Shown in pieces: positions 1 through 8,613 of a stretch of DNA of 39,169 bases. The position numbers and the translations under genes are program-made. Each line of letters starts with the position of its first letter. Positions within the stretch are counted from its first letter, which is position 1. The DNA lies in NCBI GenBank assembly GCA_949840605.1, contig CATKXN010000009.1:1-39169 (forward strand), in the 5' to 3' direction. The notes beneath the pieces were generated by a model that worked only from the letters and a program-made list of their open reading frames with translations, did not search any database and was not told the DNA's origin. This stretch comes from an uncultured Alistipes sp. GTDB lineage: Bacteria; Bacteroidota; Bacteroidia; Bacteroidales; Rikenellaceae.

Positions 1-1247
1 GGGCGGTGGATGAAAGCCACGATGTCGGCGTCCTGCTCGATGGCGCCCGACTCGCGGAGGTCCGACAGCTGGGGGCGCTTCGAACCGCCGCGCATCTCCG
101 TGGCGCGGCTCAGCTGCGAAAGGGCGCTCACCGGCACGTTCAGCTCCGTGGCGATCGCCGTGAGGGTACGCGAGATGAAGGCCACCTCCTGCTCGCGGTT
201 GCCCTTCGTATCCTGATTGCCGGTCATCAGCTGGAGGTAGTCGATGATGATGATCTTGATGTCGTTGTGTATCTTCAGCCGGCGGGCTTTCGAGCGGAAC
301 TCGAAGACCGAAAGGGCCGGGGTGTCGTCGATGAACAGCGGGGCCGAACCCAGCGGTTTGGTCGCCGACTCGAGGTGGCGCCACTGCTCGGGCGTCAGGC
401 GGCCCGACTTGACGTCGTTGCCCGAAAGCCCCGTCTCGGCGATAATCAGACGCATCATCAGCTGCACGGCGGACATTTCGAGCGAGAAGAACGCCACGCC
501 CTGCTCGTGGTCGACGGCCATGTTGCGGGCCATCGAGAGCACGAAAGCCGTCTTGCCCATCGAAGGGCGCGCGGCGACGATGATGAGGTCGGAGAGCTGC
601 CAGCCCAGCGTCACGCGGTCCAGGGCCATGAAGCCCGACGGCACGCCACTGAACGCGCTGGTGTTCTTCGACGCCTCCTCGATCTGCATCAGCGCGCGGG
701 CCAGGATGTCCTTCGACGACTGCACCGAACGCTTGACATGCCCCTCGGCGACCTTGAAAATCTCGCCCTCGGCGTAGCCGATCAGCTCCGTGACGTCGGT
801 CGACTCGTCGTAGGACCGTTTCTGAATCTCCGTGGCCGAACGGATCAGCTCGCGCTGGACGTATTTCTGGGCGATGATTTTGGCGTGGAACTCGACGTTG
901 GCCGCCGAACCGACCTTCTGGGTCAGCTGCGCGAGGTACGAGGCGCCGCCCACTTTCTTGAGCTCCTTCTTGACTTTCAACCGCTCGGTCACGGTGTAGA
1001 GGTCGATGGGCTTGAGTTCCATCGACAGTTCGTTGATCGCCTTGTAGATCAGCCGGTGCTCCTCGGTGTAGAACGCCTCGGGGGTCACGTACTCCTGCAC
1101 GGAGATGATGCTGTCCTTCTCGAGCATCAGCGCGCCGAGCACGGCCTCCTCCAGTTCGATCGCCTGCGGGGGTACGTTGCCGACGGTGTCGGTCATCGCT
1201 TCGAACGCCTCCCGGTTGCGGGAAGAGGGGGTAAAATCTTTCGCCAT
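1..1247 (-). CDS. dnaB: Replicative DNA helicase DnaB, C-terminus cut by the window edge
   Basis: Hexameric replicative helicase that unwinds DNA at the fork in the cytoplasm. The 415 visible residues begin MAKDFTPSSRN. An N-terminal DnaB domain covers about residues 24-125 (PPQAIELEEAVLGALM at 26-41). The RecA-like helicase domain follows from about 195, with Walker A ARPSMGKTA at 226-234, Walker B region IIIIDYLQLM at 332-341, SQLSR at 377-381 and the late motif DADIVAFIHR at the edge. The usual family length is about 450-520 residues, so roughly 50-100 are missing beyond base 1. The start at 1247 is the only good one, as the DnaB homology begins shortly after it. The gene lies 130 bases downstream of comF and has its own consensus promoter, so it is probably transcribed independently. 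Family assignment is very secure. Confidence 0.97.
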   Translation of the reverse strand, partial: MAKDFTPSSRNREAFEAMTDTVGNVPPQAIELEEAVLGALMLEKDSIISVQEYVTPEAFYTEEHRLIYKAINELSMELKPIDLYTVTERLKVKKELKKVGGASYLAQLTQKVGSAANVEFHAKIIAQKYVQRELIRSATEIQKRSYDESTDVTELIGYAEGEIFKVAEGHVKRSVQSSKDILARALMQIEEASKNTSAFSGVPSGFMALDRVTLGWQLSDLIIVAARPSMGKTAFVLSMARNMAVDHEQGVAFFSLEMSAVQLMMRLIIAETGLSGNDVKSGRLTPEQWRHLESATKPLGSAPLFIDDTPALSVFEFRSKARRLKIHNDIKIIIIDYLQLMTGNQDTKGNREQEVAFISRTLTAIATELNVPVSALSQLSRATEMRGGSKRPQLSDLRESGAIEQDADIVAFIHR

Positions 1248-1271
1248 GAATATTCGGATTCTTTCAAAGGT

Positions 1272-1302
1272 CAAAAGTAGCGATTCGGGCGGACATATCA
1301 AA
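1272..1302 (-). promoter_or_regulatory. Bacteroidota-type promoter of dnaB
   Basis: On the minus strand a -33 element TTTG (1302-1299) is followed after 19 bases by a -7 element TACTTTTG (1279-1272). Both match the published Bacteroides primary-sigma consensus TTTG / N19-21 / TAnnTTTG without mismatch. Transcription would start near base 1265, about 18 bases before the dnaB ATG. This is seen directly in sequence; its activity is inferred. Confidence 0.7.
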
Positions 1303-1377
1303 ACCGCCCGGCAAGAGTTTTTTCGACAACCCCGTGTCAACGGCACGGAGGCCCGGCAGGCGGCCGCCGGAGGGACT

Positions 1378-2100
1378 TCACTCCTTCACGCCCATTTCGC
1401 GGCGGGAGACGGCGAAAGCAGCGATGCTGACGCGGCAGCCGGGCGCGGCGCGGAGGATTTCGGCAGCGCAGGCGAGGAGCGTATTGCCCGTGGTCATCAC
1501 GTCGTCGACCAGCAGGACGTGCCGTCCGTCGAGCCGTTCGGGACGGCGGACCGCAAAGGCTCCCTCGACGTTGCGGGCCCGGTCGCGGCGCGACCGGAGG
1601 GCCTGGCTGGGCGTATTGCGCCTGCGGCGGACGCTGCGGCGGTCGACGTCGACGCCCAGCTGCGAGGCGATCCCCTCGGCGAGGTATTCCGACTGGTTGT
1701 AGCCCCTCCGGCACCGCCGGAAAGGATGCAGGGGCATCGGAACCACGACGTCGATATCGTCGTAAAGCCCGCTTTCCCGGAGGTGCCGCCCGTACCACGC
1801 GCCCATCTCCCGAGCCGTGCGCCACTTCCCTCGGTACTTGAAGCCGTGGATCAGCCGCCGCCAACCGCTTCCGTGGACGAAGAAGAGGAATCCCGAAGCC
1901 CGTTCGACGGGCACCAGCCCCCAGCATTTGCGCGCGACGGGATTGTCGGCCTCGTTCCAGTAGCCGGTCAGGGGCGCCGTGGCGCGGCAGAAGGTGCAGA
2001 CGGTCCGTTCGCCGCGCGCGAGCGGTTCCCCGCAGACCGCGCAGCGGGCCGGGAACAACAGCGACGCGACGTCGCGCAGGAGGTCACTGAGGATCGACAT
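1378..2100 (-). CDS. comF: ComF family phosphoribosyltransferase-like protein
   Basis: A 240-residue protein of the ComF/GntX family, implicated in natural DNA uptake in some bacteria; its reaction is not firmly established. An N-terminal zinc-finger-like motif uses C20, C23, C35 and C38. A phosphoribosyltransferase domain follows, with PRPP-binding loop DDVMTTGNT at 199-207 preceded by VLLV, and the family motif RRGYNQSEYLA at about 131-141. Its ATG lies 17 bases inside the end of priA, so the two are translationally coupled and co-transcribed, a pairing found in other bacteria as well. It is the last gene of the eight-gene minus-strand operon. No terminator with a T-tract is visible between it and dnaB. 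Confidence 0.92.
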   Translation of the reverse strand: MSILSDLLRDVASLLFPARCAVCGEPLARGERTVCTFCRATAPLTGYWNEADNPVARKCWGLVPVERASGFLFFVHGSGWRRLIHGFKYRGKWRTAREMGAWYGRHLRESGLYDDIDVVVPMPLHPFRRCRRGYNQSEYLAEGIASQLGVDVDRRSVRRRRNTPSQALRSRRDRARNVEGAFAVRRPERLDGRHVLLVDDVMTTGNTLLACAAEILRAAPGCRVSIAAFAVSRREMGVKE

Positions 2101-4342
2101 TGACGACGACGGCGACGGCCTTGAAAGCCGGATTTTCGGAAAAGGTTTTCAGCTCGGCGGCGAGCAGCTCGCGGGCCCGGGCCGACGAGGCCCCGCTCTC
2201 GATTTTCAGAAGCAGCCCCGCGAGGTATTCGCCGCGGATGCGGTCGACGGGCGGCGTCATGGGCCCCAGCACGCGGCGTCCGAAGCGGACGCGGAGGCGT
2301 GCGGCCAGCTCCATGATCCCCTGGCGCAGCACCGCGGGGTCGCGGTGGCGCAGCGTGATCGACGTCAGCCGCGCATAGGGCGGATAGAAGAAGGCTTCGC
2401 GTTCGGCGAGCTGGGCGCGGGCCATCGCCCCGAAATCGCCCGCCACGACCTGCCGGATGACGGGATGCCCCGGCTCGGAGGTCTGGATCACCACCTCGCC
2501 CCCGTCGGCGCGGCGTCCGGCGCGTCCGGCCACCTGCATCATCAGCTGGAAAGCCCGCTCGGCGGCCCGGAAGTCGGGGTTGTTCACCAGGTTATCGGCG
2601 TTGAGGATGCCCACCAGCGAGACGCCTCCGAAATCGAACCCCTTGGTGATCATCTGCGTGCCGACCAGAATGTCGGTCTTGCGGGCTTCGAAGTCGGCGA
2701 TGATGGCGTTGAAAGCCCGCTCGGAGGTCACGCTGTCGCGGTCCAGCCGCGCGACACGCGCTTCGGGGAAAATCCGGGCGATCTCCTCCTCGACCTTCTC
2801 CGTCCCGAAACCCATCGGGATCACGTCCGTGACTTTGCACGAAGGGCATTTGGCCGGAACATCTTCGGTATGGCCGCAGTAGTGGCAGACGAGTTTCCGG
2901 CCGTTTTTGTGGTAGGTCAGCGTCACGTTGCAGTGGGGACAGCGGGCCGTCCAGCCGCATTCGGAGCACTCGACATAGGGCGAGAAGCCGCGGCGGTTCT
3001 GGAACAGCATCACCTGCTCGCCCCGGTCGAGGGCCCCGCCGATCTTGTCCAGCAGGAGTTTGTTGAAATGAGCCTTGCGCTCGCCGCGTTTGGCGGCCCG
3101 CAGGGTGTCGGAAACGAGTATCTCGGGCGGACGGGCATCGCCGTAACGCTCCGTGAGCTCGGCCCGTCCGTACTTGCCCGACGCGGCGTTGAGCCACGTT
3201 TCGAGCGACGGTGTGGCGCTGCCCAGCAGCGTGCGGCCACCCGTGAGGCGGGCCGTCACCACGGCGCAGTCGCGGGCGTTGTAGCGCGGCGCGGGTTCCG
3301 TCTGCTTGTAGCTGGCGTCGTGTTCCTCGTCGACGATGACGAGCTGCAACCGCTTCAGCGGCAGGAAGATCGACGAGCGGACCCCGACGACGAACTCGCC
3401 TCCTTCGGAGCGGTTCAGCCGCAGGTAGGTCTCCGTGCGGCGGCGATTGGTGAGTTTCGAATGGTAGGGCGTAACCCGGCTGCCGAAAATACGCTCCATA
3501 CGCGCGATGAGCTGCGCCGTGAGGGCGATCTCGGGGACCAGCAGCAGCACGTCGCCGCCGCGCGCCAGCACTTCGGCGATCAGGTGGATGTAGATTTCGG
3601 TCTTGCCCGAACCGGTGATCCCCTGCAGCAGGGCCGTGCTCTTTCCGGCGGCGAAATGCCCGCGCAGTTCGTCCAGCGCCGTCTGCTGGTGCGGGGTGAG
3701 TTCCGGAAGCCGGAACGCCGAGCCGCCGCGCTCGACGGTGCGCTCCCGCTCGGCGCAGACGATCAGTTTCTTGCGTTCCAGCGCGTGCAGAACGGCATAG
3801 TCGGCCCGAAGCAGGCGGCGGGCCACCTCGCCCGTCGAGATGCGCGTTTCGTCGCCGGCCGCAGCCAGTTCCAGCAGCGCTTCGTACTGTTTCGGGGCGC
3901 GCCGTTCGAGTTTTTCGCACGCCTCGTGGAACGCCGCCTCGTCGTGCAATTCCCGGGACAATGCGACGTAACACTCCGTCCGGGGCCGGAATTCGTCGTC
4001 GGAAAACTCCTCCTCGGTGTCGCCCGAAGGCTTCATCAGCGCCGGCAGCGCCACGCGCATCACCTCGCCCACCGAACACATATAGTACGAGGCGACCCAC
4101 TCCCAGAGCGCCATCTGCTGCGCCGAAAGCAGGGGTGCGTCGTAGAGGACGCGGTGAATGGATTTGATCCGTTTGAAATCGGGCCTCCGGTCGTGGACCC
4201 GCCACACGATGCCCGTATAGAATTTGCGGGGGCCGAACTGCACCGCCACGGCCTGTCCCGCGGCGACCTCGGCCCCCTCGGGAACGGCGAACGTATAGGC
4301 GGGCTGCGCCAGCGGAAGGACTATGTCGGCATAGCGGAGCAT
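2084..4342 (-). CDS. priA: Primosomal protein N' (replication restart helicase PriA)
   Basis: A 752-residue 3'-to-5' superfamily 2 helicase that reloads the replisome at stalled forks. The N-terminal DNA-binding region begins MLRYADIVLPLAQPAYTF. The helicase core has Walker A GITGSGKT at 241-248, DEEH box at 338-341 and motif GSATPSLETW at about 374-383. Eight zinc-ligand cysteines lie in the helicase insertion at 459, 462, 468, 471, 486, 489, 499 and 502. The C-terminus ends VVVNVDPQ. The reading frame stays open far upstream (to 5083), but that part is antisense-type shadow over the YitT gene. The ATG at 4342 is chosen because homology starts there and it shares its A with the TGA of the upstream gene (TGATG), a coupled start. 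Confidence 0.96.
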   Translation of the reverse strand: MLRYADIVLPLAQPAYTFAVPEGAEVAAGQAVAVQFGPRKFYTGIVWRVHDRRPDFKRIKSIHRVLYDAPLLSAQQMALWEWVASYYMCSVGEVMRVALPALMKPSGDTEEEFSDDEFRPRTECYVALSRELHDEAAFHEACEKLERRAPKQYEALLELAAAGDETRISTGEVARRLLRADYAVLHALERKKLIVCAERERTVERGGSAFRLPELTPHQQTALDELRGHFAAGKSTALLQGITGSGKTEIYIHLIAEVLARGGDVLLLVPEIALTAQLIARMERIFGSRVTPYHSKLTNRRRTETYLRLNRSEGGEFVVGVRSSIFLPLKRLQLVIVDEEHDASYKQTEPAPRYNARDCAVVTARLTGGRTLLGSATPSLETWLNAASGKYGRAELTERYGDARPPEILVSDTLRAAKRGERKAHFNKLLLDKIGGALDRGEQVMLFQNRRGFSPYVECSECGWTARCPHCNVTLTYHKNGRKLVCHYCGHTEDVPAKCPSCKVTDVIPMGFGTEKVEEEIARIFPEARVARLDRDSVTSERAFNAIIADFEARKTDILVGTQMITKGFDFGGVSLVGILNADNLVNNPDFRAAERAFQLMMQVAGRAGRRADGGEVVIQTSEPGHPVIRQVVAGDFGAMARAQLAEREAFFYPPYARLTSITLRHRDPAVLRQGIMELAARLRVRFGRRVLGPMTPPVDRIRGEYLAGLLLKIESGASSARARELLAAELKTFSENPAFKAVAVVVNVDPQ

Positions 4343-5235
4343 CAGCCCTTGCTGATTGCCTGGAAGCCCTTGCCGTAGACGCCCATGACCGAACCGACGG
4401 TCATGAAGGCGTCCGGATCGATGGTCTTGACGAATTTGAGGATCATCGTCGTCTCGCGCTTGCGGCAGACCACCATGACGATCTTGGACTCCTTCTTCGA
4501 ATACCATCCCTGCGAGTCGATGAGCGTGACCCCTCGGTGCACGTTGTCGACGATCGCCTGGGCCATCTTCTCGTAGTCGTGCGTGACGATGAAGACCTGG
4601 CTCGACTGCTGGCTCCCGGCCATGATCATATCGACCGTATAGCCCACGACCGCCGTCATCACATAGCCGTAGATCACGGCGCTGATGCCCATGCCCACCA
4701 GCAGGGCCGAGGCGATGATGACGAAATCGGAGTAGATGAGTATCTTGCCGTAGCTGACCGTGCGGTACTTGTTGATGATCATGGCCACGATGTCCGTGCC
4801 GCCCGTCGAACCGCCCTGCGAGAAGCAGAGCGCGATGCCGGCGCCGGCCAGGATGCCGCCCATGACGATAGCCAGCAGGTTGTCGACCCCGAGGAAATTG
4901 CCTTCGGGAAGCACCTCCTGCCAGAAGTTCATGCCCAGAGAGATGACCACCACGCAATAGATGGTCTTGACGCCGAAGTTCCATCCCACGATAAACCCGG
5001 CGACGAGCAGCAGGACGGCGTTGATGATGAAGACCATCGTACCGATCTGGAAGTTCAGTCCCAGCACCGAAAGGGCGTTGCACAGCACGAGCGACAGACC
5101 GGCCGCACCGCCGCCGACACCGCCTGCCGGAAGGATACAGCCGATCCAGCCGAAAGAATACATCAGCATGCCGACAGCCATCAGAATATACTCCTTGACG
5201 GGTTTGAGCACGATATCCGGGGAAATGGATTTCAT
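4342..5235 (-). CDS. YitT family membrane protein (DUF161/DUF2179)
   Basis: A 297-residue integral membrane protein with about five hydrophobic segments between residues 15 and 205. These include the family signature GGSTGGTDIVAMI at about 141-153 between membrane helices. A soluble C-terminal DUF2179 domain of about 60-85 residues contains RGVTLIDSQGWYSKKE, and the protein ends KGFQAISKG. The substrate and role of this family are not known with confidence; some members have been linked to transport. The start at 5235 lies 15 bases after the stop of the radical SAM gene. The stop overlaps the priA start by one base, which fits co-transcription. A weak -7-like TATCTTCG upstream lacks a matching -33 element. 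Confidence 0.9.
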   Translation of the reverse strand: MKSISPDIVLKPVKEYILMAVGMLMYSFGWIGCILPAGGVGGGAAGLSLVLCNALSVLGLNFQIGTMVFIINAVLLLVAGFIVGWNFGVKTIYCVVVISLGMNFWQEVLPEGNFLGVDNLLAIVMGGILAGAGIALCFSQGGSTGGTDIVAMIINKYRTVSYGKILIYSDFVIIASALLVGMGISAVIYGYVMTAVVGYTVDMIMAGSQQSSQVFIVTHDYEKMAQAIVDNVHRGVTLIDSQGWYSKKESKIVMVVCRKRETTMILKFVKTIDPDAFMTVGSVMGVYGKGFQAISKG

Positions 5236-5250
5236 AGCGACGGATTTTTA

Positions 5251-6213
5251 TTAAGAGTTATTTTCGGCGAAGATAGTAAAAAATTCGCCTTGATATGCAT
5301 TGCGTTCCTCCAATCTTTTCTCGAGACGCGCGAGCAGCTGTTCGTTGCGTATCAGCCCCCAGTTACGGCCGTAATGGTAGCGCGGGGGAGCCTCCGAGGC
5401 GAAGCGTTCGACGACCAGATCGGGGCGCAGGCGGCGGAGGATCTCGACGAACAGGTCGATGTACTCGTCCACCTCCCAGAAGCGGAAACGCCCGGGGTCG
5501 GCGTCGTACTCGGCAGCCATCGGCGTCGAGCGGAAAACCTGCAGCTGGTGGAACTTCACGGTCGTAAGGGGCAGGGCGTTGATCCGCTCCGTCTGCGCCA
5601 GCAGCATTTCGTCCGTCTCGCCCGGAAGCCCCAGGATGAAGTGCGCCCCGACGGGCAGCCCCCTCCCGGCGGTCATCTCCACGGCCCGGCGGGCGCAGTC
5701 GAAATCGTGGCCGCGGTTGACGGCCCGCAGCGAGGCGTCGCAGGTCGATTCGATGCCGTATTCGAGGGCTACATATCGGTCGCGGGCCAGTTCCGCGAAC
5801 CAGTCAAGCTTCGCCTCGTCCACGCAGTCGGGACGCGTGCCGACGACGATGCCCGCCACGCCGGGATGCGCCAGCGCCTCGCCGTAGAGCTCTTTCAGAC
5901 GTTCCAGCGGGGCATAGGTATTGGAAAACGACTGGAAATAGACCAGGTACCGGCGCGCCGTGCGGTAGCGGTTGCGGTGGAACTCGATGCCCTCGTCGAT
6001 CTGCTGCCGGATGCTCTTCGCCGGCGAGCAGTAAGAGGGTGTAAACGCCCCGTTGTCACAGAACGTACACCCTCCCGTTCCAAGCGTTCCGTCGCGGTTG
6101 GGGCAGGTAAAGCCCGCATTGACCGAGAGTTTCTGGACCCGGTCGCCGAACAGCCGGCGGAAATAACCCGCATAGGAGTTGAACCGACGCCCGTCGCCCC
6201 AGGGATAGATCAT
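5251..6213 (-). CDS. TIGR01212/YhcC-type radical SAM protein
   Basis: A 320-residue radical SAM enzyme of the YhcC/YtqA family, a close relative of the Elp3 fold whose reaction is not settled in the literature I can recall. The 4Fe-4S cluster cysteines are C37, C49 and C52, in the family-specific spacing C-X11-C-X2-C rather than the usual C-X3-C-X2-C. Downstream family motifs include YFQSFSNTYAP, GTRPDC, ALEYGIES and HFILGLPGE. Length is normal for the family. The ATG at 6213 lies 6 bases after the stop of the nuclease gene, and the gene is followed 15 bases later by the YitT gene. It is therefore an internal operon member and probably cytoplasmic. Confidence 0.93.
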   Translation of the reverse strand: MIYPWGDGRRFNSYAGYFRRLFGDRVQKLSVNAGFTCPNRDGTLGTGGCTFCDNGAFTPSYCSPAKSIRQQIDEGIEFHRNRYRTARRYLVYFQSFSNTYAPLERLKELYGEALAHPGVAGIVVGTRPDCVDEAKLDWFAELARDRYVALEYGIESTCDASLRAVNRGHDFDCARRAVEMTAGRGLPVGAHFILGLPGETDEMLLAQTERINALPLTTVKFHQLQVFRSTPMAAEYDADPGRFRFWEVDEYIDLFVEILRRLRPDLVVERFASEAPPRYHYGRNWGLIRNEQLLARLEKRLEERNAYQGEFFTIFAENNS

Positions 6214-6219
6214 CGCTGC

Positions 6220-7449
6220 TCAGAAATTCCAGTCCGAAACGTTGTACGAATCCTTGGGGGCTTGTGCAACATGGACGAAAAACGTATGTCCGGTCTTCTT
6301 CTCTATCTCTGAAACCGGCATGAAAATACCTTTGGAAGCATAGTTTTCCGGCTTCACAACCTCCGATTTCGTATAAGGCTTGTGTTCGATCCAGATGCCG
6401 ATACACTGCAATTCATCTCGGGTGCAATCGATCACCCATTTCTTCGCCACACTCTTTTTCGCCTTGAGCAAAACGATGTAGTAGTAGTCCGGGATGGTCG
6501 TCCCGTCGACGATCTTGCCCTGAGAGCCAGACCAAGACGTTCCCACAACCTGGTAACAGGTATCGGCCAGACCGCGCCATTGCTTGTCCACCCAGCCTTC
6601 GGCCGTATTCCACTGACCGCCGCCGGTATTGAAATAGGCTGCCTGGCCGAGCTGAGGACCGATATTCGAGAAATACATAACCTGGTTGTTCGCCTCGCGG
6701 CTCACCAGGCGTTCGGCCGACCCGAGCATATGACCGCGTGTATAACCGCTCCACTTGCCGACCTGAATCGATGCGGGAATATCGGGATCGTCCCTGTAGT
6801 TATCCTGACGTTTCACATTCTTGACGGCATAGGCATCGTGCAGCGGAGCCGCAACCCATACGGGACATTTCATGCTTGCGCTGAAGCATGCCGAAAAATT
6901 ACGGGCTGTCGGAGCGCCGGAACTCGTACCCATGGCACAAAAATGCGCGACATAGTGATAGTCCGTATCGTTTTTCTTCCATACGGGCAGTTCCGCCCAT
7001 CCCGTATATTTCGTCAGACCGGGGTCCGGATCGGGGTCTGGATCGGGGTCCGGACCGGGACCGGGGTCTTTGGGAGTCCCGAACACCGCATATCCGCTCG
7101 TCACCCGCCCCGTCGGAAGATCGACATAGGCTATAATAGAATAGGTGGTTTCGGGTGCGAGACCGCTCAGCGCAGCCGAAATGCGGCTGCCGTCGACACG
7201 GCCCGCCACATCGACAGAATTGCCCGTCACCTCGCCCGCTACGGCAAGATAAGTAAATCCCGTGCCGAGGCCCTCCAACACCCCGTCGCCGAAGCGCGTG
7301 AGGCAGGAGACCTCGGCCGTCAGACCGTCAACCGTAACTTCGGGGGTCAGGAACCAGTCCTTCCCGTTCTCCGTCTTTTTATCCCCGCAGGCGACGAGGG
7401 CCACGGAAAAAGCCACGGACAAAATGGCAAAAATCTTTTTCATCGTCAT
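6220..7449 (-). CDS. Secreted DNA/RNA non-specific endonuclease lipoprotein (NUC1 type)
   Basis: A 409-residue predicted lipoprotein nuclease. A signal peptide with lipobox VALVAC puts the lipidated cysteine at C21. Residues 30-125 look like a small Ig/Fn-type domain (LSGLAPETTYSIIAYVD). An acidic proline linker PDPDPDPDPDPG lies at about 133-144. The NUC1 beta-beta-alpha-Me nuclease domain spans about 150-405, with the catalytic-site motif TRGHMLGSAER, general base H240 and magnesium-site asparagine near N262 in SNIGPQ. The family more often has DRGH; threonine replaces aspartate here. ATG at 7449 (MTMKKIF) or 7443 (MKKIF) are both possible. The gene starts 4 bases after dtd stops. It is an unusual member of a housekeeping operon and probably acts at the cell surface or in the periplasm on nucleic acid. 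Confidence 0.88.
   Translation of the reverse strand: MTMKKIFAILSVAFSVALVACGDKKTENGKDWFLTPEVTVDGLTAEVSCLTRFGDGVLEGLGTGFTYLAVAGEVTGNSVDVAGRVDGSRISAALSGLAPETTYSIIAYVDLPTGRVTSGYAVFGTPKDPGPGPDPDPDPDPDPGLTKYTGWAELPVWKKNDTDYHYVAHFCAMGTSSGAPTARNFSACFSASMKCPVWVAAPLHDAYAVKNVKRQDNYRDDPDIPASIQVGKWSGYTRGHMLGSAERLVSREANNQVMYFSNIGPQLGQAAYFNTGGGQWNTAEGWVDKQWRGLADTCYQVVGTSWSGSQGKIVDGTTIPDYYYIVLLKAKKSVAKKWVIDCTRDELQCIGIWIEHKPYTKSEVVKPENYASKGIFMPVSEIEKKTGHTFFVHVAQAPKDSYNVSDWNF
7019..7067 (-). repeat. Short tandem repeat coding for a Pro-Asp linker
   Basis: A run of imperfect 12-base units (GGATCGGGGTCT and variants, as read on the plus strand) encodes the (PD)n linker of the nuclease lipoprotein. Such runs can change length by slippage and would stay in frame because each unit is a multiple of three. 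Seen directly in sequence. Confidence 0.75.
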
Positions 7450-7453
7450 CGCG

Positions 7454-7906
7454 TTATTCTTTGTGTTTCGAATCCATCCAAATCGTCACCGGGCCGTCGT
7501 TGAGCAGTTCGACCTGCATGTCGGCTCCGAATTCGCCCGTGGCGACCTCCCGCCCCAGCAGTTCCGCGACGCGCGCCGCAAACCGTTCGTAAAGGGGCCG
7601 CGAAACGGCTTCGGGAGCCGCATGGATATAACTCGGGCGGTTGCCCTTGCGCGTAGAGGCCTGGAGCGTGAACTGACTCACGACCAGCACTTCGCCGCCG
7701 GTCTGCACGACATCGAAGTTCATCACCCCGGCCTCGTCGTCGAAGACCCGCAGCCGGACGAGCTTCCCCGCCAGGTACTCGATGTCCTCCGCGCCGTCGT
7801 CGTTCCCGACGCCGACCAGCGCCAGCAAACCGGCGCCGATCCGGGAGCGGACCTTGCCGTCGATGGTGACGGATGCGTGTTTCACACGCTGGATCAGCAG
7901 TCGCAT
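7454..7906 (-). CDS. dtd: D-aminoacyl-tRNA deacylase
   Basis: A 150-residue cytoplasmic enzyme that hydrolyses D-aminoacyl-tRNA (and glycyl-tRNA-Ala), guarding translation against D-amino acids. The start MRLLIQRVKHASV is typical of the family. The catalytic motif SQFTLQAS lies at 77-84, with T80 the conserved threonine, and the substrate-gating Gly-Pro motif NDGPVTIW lies at 136-143 after FGADMQVEL. Length is standard. The start lies 12 bases after the stop of the RluA-type gene and the stop lies 4 bases before the nuclease ATG, so it is an operon member. Confidence 0.97.
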   Translation of the reverse strand: MRLLIQRVKHASVTIDGKVRSRIGAGLLALVGVGNDDGAEDIEYLAGKLVRLRVFDDEAGVMNFDVVQTGGEVLVVSQFTLQASTRKGNRPSYIHAAPEAVSRPLYERFAARVAELLGREVATGEFGADMQVELLNDGPVTIWMDSKHKE

Positions 7907-7918
7907 ACCGGATCAAGT

Positions 7919-8605
7919 TCAGAGGTTCTCGAAATAGGCCCACAGATTGTCGCCCGCAGGCACGGGGGCCGTGACCGACACGGGTTCGCGGCGCACGGGA
8001 TGTTCGAACTCGACGCGGCGCGAATGGAGCGAAATGCCGCCTCCGGGCAGGGAGCGCCGGGCGCCGTACTTCAGGTCGCCGCGGATCGGACACCCGATCT
8101 TCGAGAGCTGGGCCCGGATCTGGTGATGGCGGCCCGTCAGCAGTTCGACCTCCACGAGCGTATAGTTCGTACCCGCCCCGAGCGTCGCATAACGCAGGCG
8201 CGCCGGCTTGGCGTCGCCTTTCGGAGCGTCGCAGGCCCGCGAGCGGTTGGTCTTGCCGTCACGCAGGATATAGTGGTGCAGCTCTCCGTTCTCGGGATCG
8301 GGCGTGGCCTCGGTCAGCGCCCAGTAGACCTTATGGATGCGGCCTTCGCGGATCATTTCATTGAGCCGTGAGAGGGCTTTCGACGTTTTGGCGAAAATGA
8401 CTGCCCCGCTCACCGGACGGTCGATGCGGTGCACCACGCCGAGGAACACCTCGCCGGGTTTGGCGTCGCGCCTTTTGATAAAGGCCTTGATCTGGTCCTC
8501 CAGCGCGCTTTCGCCCGAAGGGTCGGGCTGCACCAGGTCGCCGCAGCGTTTGTTGACGAGCAGCAGATGATTGTCTTCGTAGAGAATGTCTTCGGGAGTG
8601 AACAT
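7919..8605 (-). CDS. RluA-family RNA pseudouridine synthase
   Basis: A 228-residue pseudouridine synthase that isomerises uridine in rRNA or tRNA; the exact target cannot be read from sequence. The catalytic motif HRIDRPVSGAVIFAKTS starts at residue 59, with D62 the catalytic aspartate (HRLD in most members, HRID here). The later family motifs TGRHHQIRAQLSKIGCPIRGDLKYG and ISLHSRRVEF are present. It lacks an N-terminal S4 domain, like the short RluA/TruC-type members. The start at 8605 (MFTPEDILYEDNHLL) is chosen because homology begins there; the frame stays open upstream into cdd only as a shadow. It lies 8 bases after the cdd stop. Confidence 0.94.
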   Translation of the reverse strand: MFTPEDILYEDNHLLLVNKRCGDLVQPDPSGESALEDQIKAFIKRRDAKPGEVFLGVVHRIDRPVSGAVIFAKTSKALSRLNEMIREGRIHKVYWALTEATPDPENGELHHYILRDGKTNRSRACDAPKGDAKPARLRYATLGAGTNYTLVEVELLTGRHHQIRAQLSKIGCPIRGDLKYGARRSLPGGGISLHSRRVEFEHPVRREPVSVTAPVPAGDNLWAYFENL

Positions 8606-8613
8606 CGCAGGTA

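Noticed and set aside
1303..1377. GC-rich inverted repeats after comF (GGCGGCCGCC; CCGTG/CACGG)
   Set aside because: No T-tract follows either on the minus strand, and the stems are short for such GC-rich DNA, so I do not call a terminator.
2084..5083. A 999-codon open frame on the minus strand
   Set aside because: Only the part from 4342 down is PriA. The upstream third is a frame-shifted shadow of the YitT gene, with no domain homology; GC-rich coding DNA keeps such frames open.
4537..6312. A 591-codon plus-strand open frame over yitT and the radical SAM gene
   Set aside because: It is His/Arg/Asp-rich antisense shadow. The minus-strand genes have catalytic motifs and tight operon spacing.
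7019..7067. Tandem repeat as a possible CRISPR or noncoding array
   Set aside because: There are no spacers and the units are in-frame coding DNA for the Pro-Asp linker of the nuclease.
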